NCBI RefSeq assembly: GCF_026016445.1 | Contig: NZ_CP096147.1 | Location: forward strand, 1,338,501 to 1,402,500 | Direction: 5' to 3' | Length of the DNA: 64,000 nucleotides | DNA from: Cognatishimia activa | Lineage (GTDB): Bacteria; Pseudomonadota; Alphaproteobacteria; Rhodobacterales; Rhodobacteraceae | Part shown: positions 57,114 to 64,000 of the stretch, one piece after another | How positions within the stretch are numbered: the stretch's first letter is position 1 | How the letters are laid out: each line of letters starts with the position of its first letter | Made by a program: the position numbers and the translations under genes | Notes under the pieces: model-generated | Told to the model about the DNA's origin: nothing | Databases searched by the model: none | The model's input: the letters and a program-made list of their open reading frames with translations, nothing else

Positions 57114-58520
57114 ATGTCCGGCACGGTTGTCACACGATTTGCACCATCCCCAACTGGGTTCCTTCACATCGGCGGCGCCCGTACGGCTCTGTTCAACTGG
57201 CTTTATGCGCGCGGTCGCGGTGGGAAATTCTTACTGCGCATCGAAGATACAGATCGCGAACGCTCTACCCCAGAGGCCACCAACGCGATCCTGCAGGGCA
57301 TGGAATGGTTGGGACTGGATCATGACGGTGAGATCGTTAGCCAGTTTGAAAACGCAAACCGCCACGCAGAAGTAGCGCTGCAACTTCTGGCCGAAGGCAA
57401 GGCTTACAAGTGCTTTGCCACACAGGAAGAAATCGCCGAATTCCGTGAGAAAGCCCGCGCAGAGGGTAAATCCACGCTCTACCGCTCTCCTTGGCGCGAT
57501 GCAGACGTCTCCACACACCCGGATGCGCCCTATGTGGTGCGCATCAAGGCACCTCAAACGGGTGAAACTGTCATTAAAGACGAGGTTCAGGGTGACGTCA
57601 CCATCAAGAACGATCAGCTGGATGACATGATCCTGCTACGCTCTGATGGCACGCCTGTTTACATGTTGGCCGTTGTTGTGGATGACCACGATATGGGTGT
57701 TACGCACGTAATCCGCGGCGATGACCATCTGAACAACGCAGCACGTCAGATGTTGGTTTACAATGCGATGAACTGGGACATACCGGTCTGGGCGCATATC
57801 CCGCTGATCTTTGGCCCAGACGGCAAGAAACTCTCCAAACGCCACGGCGCTACTGGTGCGCAGGAATATCAAGCGATGGGCTATCCAGCCGCTGGCATGC
57901 GTAATTATCTGACCCGTCTGGGCTGGAGCCATGGCGATGACGAATTCTTCACGGATGCACAAGCGCAAGAGTGGTTTGATCTCTCTGGCATTGGCAAAGC
58001 ACCCGCACGATTTGACTTCAAAAAGCTCGAAAATATCTGTGGCCAGCACATTGCAGCTTCTGACGATGCCGCACTGCTGCAAGAGCTAGAGGCATACCTA
58101 CACGTTAAAGGCGAAAAATCTCTAGAAAGTGATGTTACCGTACTTCTACGGGAAGCAATGTACTGCCTCAAAGATCGAGCGAAGACTTTCCCGGAACTCC
58201 TTGTAAAAGCTGAATTTGTTCTCGCGAAACGCCCAATTGCACCAGATGAAAAAGCCGCAAAAAATCTCGATTCTGTATCCCGTGGTATACTCAGTGAATT
58301 GACGCCGCAGCTGCAAAATGCTAGCTGGTCGCGTGAGGGGCTTGAGGCGGTCACCAACTCCTTTGCTGAGGCGAAGGAAATCAAATTCGGCAAGATGGCA
58401 GGACCGCTCCGCGCGGCACTTGCAGGCCGGGCGGTGACTCCAAGCGTGTTTGATATGATGCTCGTTCTCGGGCGCGACGAAACCATCGCGCGCCTGCAGG
58501 ATGCGGCAGAGCCATCATAA
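57114..58520 (+). CDS. gltX: glutamyl-tRNA synthetase
   Basis: Charges tRNA-Glu (and may charge tRNA-Gln in organisms with a transamidase). The 468-residue class Ic enzyme has [16 protein letters not shown], with HIGG at residues 18-21, and the KLSKRHGA signature. The zinc-binding Cys region of some family members is not seen. It is divergent from comEC and precedes gltA by 89 bases, so it may be co-transcribed with it or have its own promoter. Confidence 0.95.
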   Translation: MSGTVVTRFAPSPTGFLHIGGARTALFNWLYARGRGGKFLLRIEDTDRERSTPEATNAILQGMEWLGLDHDGEIVSQFENANRHAEVALQLLAEGKAYKCFATQEEIAEFREKARAEGKSTLYRSPWRDADVSTHPDAPYVVRIKAPQTGETVIKDEVQGDVTIKNDQLDDMILLRSDGTPVYMLAVVVDDHDMGVTHVIRGDDHLNNAARQMLVYNAMNWDIPVWAHIPLIFGPDGKKLSKRHGATGAQEYQAMGYPAAGMRNYLTRLGWSHGDDEFFTDAQAQEWFDLSGIGKAPARFDFKKLENICGQHIAASDDAALLQELEAYLHVKGEKSLESDVTVLLREAMYCLKDRAKTFPELLVKAEFVLAKRPIAPDEKAAKNLDSVSRGILSELTPQLQNASWSREGLEAVTNSFAEAKEIKFGKMAGPLRAALAGRAVTPSVFDMMLVLGRDETIARLQDAAEPS

Positions 58521-58575
58521 GGCAAAAGGACGACACGTCGCCCTTCTGTCTTGTGCACGAACGAACGCCCGGGGC

Positions 58576-58595
58576 CTTGTGCCCGGGGCCACAAG
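58576..58595 (+). promoter_or_regulatory. hairpin in the gltA leader
   Basis: CTTGTG (58576-58581) pairs with CACAAG (58590-58595) over CCCGGGGC, immediately before the gltA ribosome site (GGAAGGG at 58597-58603). The GCCCGGGGCC half-site also occurs twice in tandem here. A translation-control role is possible but unproven. Confidence 0.3.
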
Positions 58596-58609
58596 AGGAA
58601 GGGAAACCT

Positions 58610-59905
58610 ATGACCGACAGCAAGAAATCCGCCACACTCAATATTGATGGCGAATCCTACGACCTGCCGATCTTCTCACCCACCGCTGGCCCTGATGTGC
58701 TGGATATCCGCAAGCTTTATGCGCAAGCGGGCGTCTTCACATATGACCCGGGTTTCACGTCTACTGCGTCCTGTGACTCCACCATCACCTTCATCGATGG
58801 CGGCAAGGGCGAGCTGCTGCACCGTGGCTACCCGATTGATCAGCTGGCCAGCAAATCCCACTATCTAGAGGTCTGCTACCTGCTGCTTTACGGTGAACTA
58901 CCGACAGCCGCGCAGCTGGAAGACTTTGAAACTCGCGTGACAAACCACACCATGGTGCATGAGCAAATGCACAACTTCTTCCGCGGTTTCCGTCGCGATG
59001 CGCACCCAATGGCGACATTGGTGGGCGTGGTTGGTGCGATGTCTGCCTTCTACCACGACTCCACAGATATTTCTGACCCTTGGCAGCGTGAAGTGGCGGC
59101 GATCCGTCTGATCGCGAAACTGCCTACCATCGCAGCGATGGCTTATAAATACTCCATCGGTCAGCCGTTCGTTTACCCACGCAACGATCTCGATTACGCG
59201 GCGAACTTCCTGCACATGTGTTTCTCTGTGCCTGCAGAAAACTATGAAGTGAACCCAATCCTGTCCCGTGCGATGGACCGGATCTTCACTCTGCATGCAG
59301 ACCACGAGCAGAACGCATCCACATCCACTGTGCGTCTGGCGTCTTCTTCTGGTGCAAATCCATTTGCATGTATCGCAGCCGGCATCGCCTGCCTCTGGGG
59401 GCCTGCTCACGGTGGCGCGAACCAAGCCTGCCTTGAGATGCTGAAAGAGATCGGTTCCGTGGACCGCATCCCTGAATTCATCGCACGTGCGAAGGACAAA
59501 GACGATCCATTCCGCCTGATGGGCTTTGGTCACCGTGTCTACAAAAACACCGACCCACGCGCGACTGTTCTGAAGCAGTCCGCAGACGAAGTTCTGGAGC
59601 TACTGGGTGTCGAAGACAACCCACTGCTGCAGGTCGCAAAAGAGCTGGAACAGACCGCTCTGAACGATCCATATTTCATTGAGAAGAAACTCTTCCCGAA
59701 TGTGGACTTCTATTCCGGCATCATTCTGGAAGCGATGGGTTTCCCGACATCCATGTTCACACCGATCTTTGCCCTGTCCCGCACAGTTGGCTGGATTTCT
59801 CAGTGGAAAGAGATGATCGGCGATCCACAAAACAAAATTGGTCGCCCTCGTCAGCTCTATCTGGGCGAAACAATGCGCGATTACACAGATATCGAGAACC
59901 GCTAA
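58610..59905 (+). CDS. gltA: citrate synthase
   Basis: Condenses oxaloacetate and acetyl-CoA in the TCA cycle. The 431-residue type II enzyme (ATG at 58610) has the active-site His in [15 protein letters not shown], a second His in [16 protein letters not shown], and the catalytic Asp in FPNVDFYSG. The length is that of hexameric, NADH-sensitive type II forms. A bidirectional terminator follows at 59927-59953. Confidence 0.97.
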   Translation: MTDSKKSATLNIDGESYDLPIFSPTAGPDVLDIRKLYAQAGVFTYDPGFTSTASCDSTITFIDGGKGELLHRGYPIDQLASKSHYLEVCYLLLYGELPTAAQLEDFETRVTNHTMVHEQMHNFFRGFRRDAHPMATLVGVVGAMSAFYHDSTDISDPWQREVAAIRLIAKLPTIAAMAYKYSIGQPFVYPRNDLDYAANFLHMCFSVPAENYEVNPILSRAMDRIFTLHADHEQNASTSTVRLASSSGANPFACIAAGIACLWGPAHGGANQACLEMLKEIGSVDRIPEFIARAKDKDDPFRLMGFGHRVYKNTDPRATVLKQSADEVLELLGVEDNPLLQVAKELEQTALNDPYFIEKKLFPNVDFYSGIILEAMGFPTSMFTPIFALSRTVGWISQWKEMIGDPQNKIGRPRQLYLGETMRDYTDIENR

Positions 59906-59926
59906 GGGTTTCTAATGTCGAAATGG

Positions 59927-59953
59927 AAAAGCCGCCCGATGGGCGGCTTTTTT
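59927..59953. terminator. bidirectional terminator after gltA
   Basis: AAAAGCCGCCC (59927-59937) pairs perfectly with GGGCGGCTTTT (59941-59951) over GAT, followed by TT on the plus strand and TTTTCC on the minus strand. It separates gltA from the convergent small gene. Confidence 0.9.
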
Positions 59954-59973
59954 AACGTATTCACTTGTAAAGC

Positions 59974-60186
59974 TTATGATGTGGAGAGCATCTTACTTTC
60001 AATCGCGATGTCCAAAGTTTCGTTATTGATATCCATGAGACCCAATACATCGATGTTGGCAGGTGTATTGTTGGTCAACACCTCGATCGCCTGATCTTCA
60101 AGACCTCCGTCGACAAACCAAGTATAAAATGCCTGCGCTACGTCGTCTGAGCCATCCCCGACAAAAGTCAGTGTTACTTTACGCAT
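59974..60186 (-). CDS. small acidic protein, unknown
   Basis: A 70-residue protein (start ATG at 60186 with GGAG upstream; a longer frame to 60240 is less likely) rich in Asp and Thr: VTLTFVGDGSDDVAQAFYTW near the start. No membrane segment or signal peptide. The acidic character and size suggest a structural or regulatory role, but no family is recognised. It is convergent with gltA. Confidence 0.6.
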   Translation of the reverse strand: MRKVTLTFVGDGSDDVAQAFYTWFVDGGLEDQAIEVLTNNTPANIDVLGLMDINNETLDIAIESKMLSTS

Positions 60187-60266
60187 GTGTATTCTCCAAT
60201 AAATTGGTGGTTGAATTTTTTGTACATCAAAGCCGTACACCCCTCGTACGACAATTTGATTACGTT

Positions 60267-61235
60267 CTAGGACACATCAAATTGCGCCCAGATTGGCCTG
60301 TGATCTGAAATGTGAAATCTCAGATAGGCATCGAAATCGGATTCATCGCGCTGAGGATCATCCCACAGATCACTAAAGAGCGCGCCGTCGAAATCAAAGA
60401 CGCCTTCTTGAATGAAAGATTGTCCGGCATCGCCTGGCAGGAAGGCCAGCTGGTCATAGTGTTTCCCTTCGGTGATCGTCGTTCCGATCCTCGATTGATG
60501 TGCCGGAATATGAAGTCCACGAGCCGTCAGCGCGTCATACATCTGATCCCCCGGCTCAGCCGCCGGCATATTCAAATCTCCAATCACCACCACATTGTCG
60601 GAATAGGCATTCCCGCGTTTGTCACGCAAATCTGCCCATCGCCCCAGGGCATAACATTCGAGTGCGCGACGGTTCTTAGAGTGCGTGGAGTCGCTCCCGA
60701 AATAGAGATGCGCGTTTACAATCGTGAATTCGCGATTCCCGCAGGAAAACGCAACGGCAAAAGGATTACGATCAAATCCATCAAATTTCTGCTCTGAATG
60801 CGGCAAACGAATATAACGATGAGAGGAAGGAGGAATAGCAATTTCACCCGCCAGCTCTAGCCTATCAACTCGCGCAGTGTCATGGATGAACACCATACGT
60901 TCGTTGTTGCCTCCTTGGTCAGACATCACGGCTGCATAGCCGCTTGGCAGAGCCGCCTGCAGGCGCCGAAAGTCACTAAGTCCTTCTTTAACTTCTTGAA
61001 TTGCAACGACATCAAACCAACTCAGCACCTCGGCCATCACTTCGATATCATCTTGCGCCCTTACTTGTTTCTCGTCTCCCAGATTGGCAATATTCCAACT
61101 GGCCAAGAGCATTTTGTCGTTCTGCTTGGTTGGAATCTGACGCCCTGGCTCTGTATCACGCCAAGTTCGCAGTTTCTGAATTTCGGTTTGTGGGTCGTAG
61201 GAATATGAAAAGTCGGGTTTAGGAAATGGAGGCAT
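60267..61235 (-). CDS. endonuclease/exonuclease/phosphatase-family protein
   Basis: A 322-residue protein of the EEP superfamily with the core LLASWNIANLG (Asn), AIQEVKEGLSDFRRL (Glu), VIGDLNMPA and FHISDHRPIWAQF (the Asp-His end) in the correct order, which is the metal-dependent phosphodiester-cutting scaffold. The substrate may be DNA, RNA or a phospholipid headgroup. The start at 61235 falls on the U-tract of a terminator; an in-frame TTG at 61259 and internal Mets are alternatives. No signal peptide was seen. Confidence 0.85.
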   Translation of the reverse strand: MPPFPKPDFSYSYDPQTEIQKLRTWRDTEPGRQIPTKQNDKMLLASWNIANLGDEKQVRAQDDIEVMAEVLSWFDVVAIQEVKEGLSDFRRLQAALPSGYAAVMSDQGGNNERMVFIHDTARVDRLELAGEIAIPPSSHRYIRLPHSEQKFDGFDRNPFAVAFSCGNREFTIVNAHLYFGSDSTHSKNRRALECYALGRWADLRDKRGNAYSDNVVVIGDLNMPAAEPGDQMYDALTARGLHIPAHQSRIGTTITEGKHYDQLAFLPGDAGQSFIQEGVFDFDGALFSDLWDDPQRDESDFDAYLRFHISDHRPIWAQFDVS

Positions 61236-61239
61236 AAAA

Positions 61240-61272
61240 AATCTCGCGCTAGTAAACAACCAACGCGAGATT
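61240..61272 (-). terminator. intrinsic terminator after the hydratase gene
   Basis: On the minus strand AATCTCGCG (61272-61264) pairs with CGCGAGATT (61248-61240) over a 15-base loop and is followed by TTTTT. It ends the paaG-like unit 40 bases after its stop. The ATG of the next gene follows this T-run directly. Confidence 0.8.
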
Positions 61273-61311
61273 AACTTAGTTTTAAACTATCACCAAAGGT
61301 GAATTTAAAGG

Positions 61312-62103
61312 TTAACGCCCTTCGTAATTTGCAGGCCTCTTCTCAAGGAAAGCCACAACTCCCTCCTGGAAGTCACGGGTTTTACCGCAAGCGCCCTGCA
61401 ACTTCGCCTCATGCGCCAGTTGCTCATCGAGATTGTTGTTCCACGTTGCGCGCATCGCTTCCTTGATCCGCGCGTAGGCGGCAGTCGGACCATTTGCCAG
61501 ATGAGCTGCACGGGATTTCCAGTGATCCGAAAATTCCTTATCGGCCACATGTTCCCAGATCATGCCCCATTCATCCGCTTGTTTCGCAGTGATCTTGTCT
61601 GCAAACAGAGCTGCGCCCATCGCTTTAGCCATGCCCATTTGACGTGGCAGCATATAGGTCCCGCCAGCATCTGGCATCAGACCAATACGCGTGAAGGCTT
61701 GGATAAAGACGGCACTTTCAGAGGCGATCACCACATCTGCTGCCAAAGCAAGGTTAGCCCCTGCCCCGGCTGCTGCACCGTTCACCGCTGAAATCACCGG
61801 CAATGGGCAATCCAGAATGGCCCGGATCATTGGCGTATATTCGTCTCGCAGCGTGCGCTCCAGATCAAGTGTCGCGGCATTGCCGCCATCGCCTAGGTCC
61901 TGCCCCGAACAGAAGGCAGCGCCAGCTCCTGTCAACACCAGGACACGAATACCCTGAGTCTGACCATGCAAGGAAATATCATGCACCGCATGTGTGATCT
62001 CCGCCCGCATCTGCGCATTCAGTGCGTTCATTTTCTCCGGGCGGTTCAGTGTCAGAACGGCCACGCCGTCTTTCACATCGAGTTCAATCGCTTGATATTC
62101 CAT
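61312..62103 (-). CDS. paaG: enoyl-CoA hydratase/isomerase, PaaG-like
   Basis: A 263-residue crotonase-fold enzyme. FCSGQDLGDGG and NGAAAGAGANLALAAD form the CoA-oxyanion pocket, and IGLMPDAGGTYMLPRQ is the pattern I associate with PaaG, the isomerase that rearranges ring-epoxide phenylacetyl-CoA. Whether it works on phenylacetate or generally on acyl-CoAs cannot be decided without the rest of a paa cluster, which is not present. It lies 67 bases downstream of ccmH and ends at the terminator at 61240-61272. Confidence 0.8.
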   Translation of the reverse strand: MEYQAIELDVKDGVAVLTLNRPEKMNALNAQMRAEITHAVHDISLHGQTQGIRVLVLTGAGAAFCSGQDLGDGGNAATLDLERTLRDEYTPMIRAILDCPLPVISAVNGAAAGAGANLALAADVVIASESAVFIQAFTRIGLMPDAGGTYMLPRQMGMAKAMGAALFADKITAKQADEWGMIWEHVADKEFSDHWKSRAAHLANGPTAAYARIKEAMRATWNNNLDEQLAHEAKLQGACGKTRDFQEGVVAFLEKRPANYEGR

Positions 62104-62169
62104 CAGGGCCTCTCAAATTCTTTGCCTCAAGATAGGATCATTCACAGCCCTGTGAAGGGGAACCGCACG

Positions 62170-62634
62170 TCAATCTTTCAGGATTTCCTGCAATCGCGCT
62201 TTTTCTTCGTCGGATAGAGCCTCAACCTTGCGTTCCGCGCGTTTGGACCGGCGGCGCAAATAGCCACCTGACAATCCCAACCCAAGGATCAGCATCACCG
62301 GGCCTGCCGCCCATAGAACGATGTTACTGCCACCTGTCTGAGGTTTCAGCAGCACGTATTCTCCGTAGCGATCAACCACGAACTCCACCACATCCGTGTT
62401 GCTGTCACCGGCAACCAGACGTTCGCGCACGAGTACCCGAAGGTCTTTAGCGATCCCTGCATTGCTTTCATCGATGCTTTCGTTGCGACAAACCAAGCAG
62501 CGCAGGTTCTTCGAAATGATCCGGGCGCGTTTCTCAAGCACCGGATCATCGAGAATTTCGTCCGGCTCCACCGCCCAAAGCGGGGTCGCGACAATCATCA
62601 AAAGGATTAGCAGGCGTTTCAGTCCCCAGGTCAT
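62170..62634 (-). CDS. ccmH: cytochrome c-type biogenesis protein CcmH
   Basis: Reduces and presents the apocytochrome c cysteines for heme attachment. The 154-residue protein has a signal-anchor N-terminus, the CxxC motif LRCLVCRNESI (Cys46 and Cys49), and a C-terminal membrane helix (IVLWAAGPVMLILGLGLSGG). The start overlaps the ccmF stop (ATGA), so ccmF-ccmH are translated as a unit. Confidence 0.95.
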   Translation of the reverse strand: MTWGLKRLLILLMIVATPLWAVEPDEILDDPVLEKRARIISKNLRCLVCRNESIDESNAGIAKDLRVLVRERLVAGDSNTDVVEFVVDRYGEYVLLKPQTGGSNIVLWAAGPVMLILGLGLSGGYLRRRSKRAERKVEALSDEEKARLQEILKD

Positions 62635-64000
62635 TCCGCAGGCACTCCAACCCGTTTGCGCGCACCAGCCGCGACCCGATAGCGGCGGTCAGTGAGGCTT
62701 AATAGGCCACCAAGAGACATCAGGGCGCAGCCCAACCAAATCCAGTTTGCAAGCGGCTTCACATAGGTGCGCACAGTGTGGCCACCATTATTCTGTGCAT
62801 CACCAATCACCACATAGACGTCTCGGAAAACACGGTAGTCAATCGCCGCCTCAGTTGTAGGCATGCCAGCCACCGGATAGATGCGCTTTTCAGGCTGCAG
62901 CAATGCAACCTCACGCCCGTTCTGCGTCACCAGAACATCCGCCATGGTCGACAGATAGTTCGGCCCTTCCACGTCACGGACCTGTTTCAGGGTGATCTCG
63001 TAAGTGCCAACTGGGAACGGCTGATCAATCTGTGCCACGCGAATGTCTTCCACTTCCCAGGCCATCAGACCCGCGATGGCAAACATCGTAACGCCAAGAC
63101 CTGCATGGGCGGTTGCCTTCCCCCAATCCGCACGCGGCAGACGCATCAACCGAGCCAGACGTTGAGACAGCGATCCACGGCCCGTGCGGCTCATCACATC
63201 GATAAATGCACCAACCACGACCCATGTGCCCAGCAGCAGCCCTACCGGCCCCAGAAGGCTCTTTTCTGTCTGCAGCGCCCAGGCCAACCCGGCCAAGGCG
63301 ATAGCCAGGACCGCAGCTGGCACCAGCTTCGGTGCCACTCGCCCCAACATAGCGCGCTTCCATGGCAACATGGCCCCGATGGGCAATAGTGCCCCTAGCG
63401 CGATCATAAAGGGCGTAAAGGCAAGATTGAAAAACGGTGGTCCGACGCTGAGCACACGGTCAAAGAACATCTCGGAAAAGAGCGGCCAGATCGTACCGAC
63501 GAAGACCACAAGACAGGACACAGCCAGAAGAAGGTTGTTTAGGACCAAGACGCTCTCACGGCTAATCACGCCAAAGACACCCTTGGCTTCAAGCGCTCCA
63601 GCACGCGCCCCAAAGAGCGTCAGCGCCCCCCCCATGAAGATCGCCAAGATTGCCAGAATGAAGACTCCGCGTTCAGGGTCGTTCGCAAAGGCATGCACCG
63701 AGGTGATGACACCTGACCGGACAATGAATGTCCCGATCAAGGAAAAGCCAAAAGCGAGGATTGCCAAAAGAATCGTCCAGCTTTTCAGGCTTTCGCGCTT
63801 TTCCACCACAATCGCGGAATGCAGCAAGGCCGCAGCCAAGAGCCATGGCATGAAGGACGCGTTTTCAACCGGATCCCAGAACCAGAAACCGCCCCAGCCC
63901 AGCTCGTAATAGGCCCACCACGATCCAAGCGCGATACCGATGGTCAGGAAGATCCAAGCCGCCAGGGTCCAGGGGCGCACCCAGCGGCCCCAGGCAGCAT
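62631..64000 (-). CDS. ccmF: cytochrome c heme lyase subunit CcmF, 5' part missing
   Basis: The frame is open to base 64000 (Ala-Ala-Trp-Gly-Arg-Trp before the first listed residue), so the N-terminus is outside the window. The visible 456 residues contain the heme-handling WWD-type region WWAYYELGWGGFWFWDP and many membrane helices. CcmF with CcmH joins heme to apocytochromes in the periplasm. It overlaps ccmH by 4 bases. The gene is on the minus strand, so its upstream neighbour (ccmE or similar) is not seen. Confidence 0.95.
   Translation of the reverse strand, partial: AAWGRWVRPWTLAAWIFLTIGIALGSWWAYYELGWGGFWFWDPVENASFMPWLLAAALLHSAIVVEKRESLKSWTILLAILAFGFSLIGTFIVRSGVITSVHAFANDPERGVFILAILAIFMGGALTLFGARAGALEAKGVFGVISRESVLVLNNLLLAVSCLVVFVGTIWPLFSEMFFDRVLSVGPPFFNLAFTPFMIALGALLPIGAMLPWKRAMLGRVAPKLVPAAVLAIALAGLAWALQTEKSLLGPVGLLLGTWVVVGAFIDVMSRTGRGSLSQRLARLMRLPRADWGKATAHAGLGVTMFAIAGLMAWEVEDIRVAQIDQPFPVGTYEITLKQVRDVEGPNYLSTMADVLVTQNGREVALLQPEKRIYPVAGMPTTEAAIDYRVFRDVYVVIGDAQNNGGHTVRTYVKPLANWIWLGCALMSLGGLLSLTDRRYRVAAGARKRVGVPAE

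Noticed and set aside
58553..58609. Longer N-terminus for citrate synthase
   Set aside because: The in-frame ATG at 58553 would place the leader hairpin and the ribosome site inside the coding region; the ATG at 58610 fits the family.
1..64000. CRISPR arrays, insertion sequences, prophage genes, rRNA
   Set aside because: No repeat-spacer pattern, transposase, phage structural gene or rRNA was seen in either strand.

Overview
The window reads as a stretch of core chromosome from an alphaproteobacterium of the family Rhodobacteraceae, most likely the marine Roseobacter group. This is inferred from several things: the gene order (surE-pcm-nlpD-like, tatABC with a DUF815 ATPase, trpE/trpGDC-moaC-moeA-lexA, comEC-gltX-gltA, ccmF-ccmH); a large vitamin-B12-dependent class II ribonucleotide reductase (NrdJ); an alphaproteobacterial LexA operator of the form GAAC-N7-GAAC; a two-domain cold-shock protein next to a DUF192 gene; and a short intergenic repeat of a kind I associate with this family. 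I cannot name a species. I see no insertion sequence, prophage, plasmid function, rRNA or CRISPR array.

Layout. 1-7055: a broken AHSA1-type gene, a DUF1761-like membrane protein, pyrC-pyrE, dnaB, and an overlapping alr-mlaE-mlaF operon. 7064-11371: small membrane proteins, a PqiA-like protein, radA and cvpA, then a 455-base gene-poor stretch with two terminators. 11372-14870: purF, a DUF1284 gene, an alpha/beta hydrolase, a probable 52-residue protein and an NTF2-like protein. 14936-18900: two overlapping secreted-protein genes (one with a YHYH domain), an SDR, surE and pcm. 19025-22708: an NlpD-like lipoprotein, then DUF815-tatC-tatB-tatA on the minus strand. 22867-28808: a WYL regulator, a squalene/phytoene-synthase-like gene, cimA, cysS, a DMT exporter and a VOC protein. 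28890-31537: soxR, an MttB-family methyltransferase and a GrlR-like protein. 31656-36169: nrdJ with a structured 3' region and tandem NrdR-like boxes upstream, then tRNA-Pro. 36339-42129: a GNAT gene flanked by two identical tRNA-Pro(TGG) genes, DUF192, a cold-shock gene, pdxH, fabI, a LysE exporter, gpt and an aminotransferase. 42295-54967: a PpiD-like foldase and trpE, a block of four unknown or cell-envelope genes, then trpG-trpD-ung-trpC-moaC-moeA and lexA. 54961-64000: comEC, gltX, gltA, a small acidic protein, an EEP-family phosphatase/nuclease, a PaaG-like hydratase, ccmH, and ccmF running off the end.

Much of the window is nucleotide, amino-acid and cofactor metabolism (pyrC, pyrE, purF, gpt, nrdJ, trp genes, cimA, pdxH, moaC/moeA), DNA maintenance (dnaB, radA, ung, lexA, comEC) and envelope or export functions (mlaEF, tat, ccm, NlpD-like, PpiD-like). 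The less ordinary signals are a multi-hairpin RNA candidate ending in a strong terminator directly after nrdJ; a promoter upstream of the VOC/DMT pair that matches a SoxR-controlled promoter in sequence and in its 19-bp spacer; an 89-bp tRNA-containing duplication around a GNAT gene; and tandem NrdR-like boxes. All coordinates and motif matches were read by eye. No alignment, folding or database search was run.
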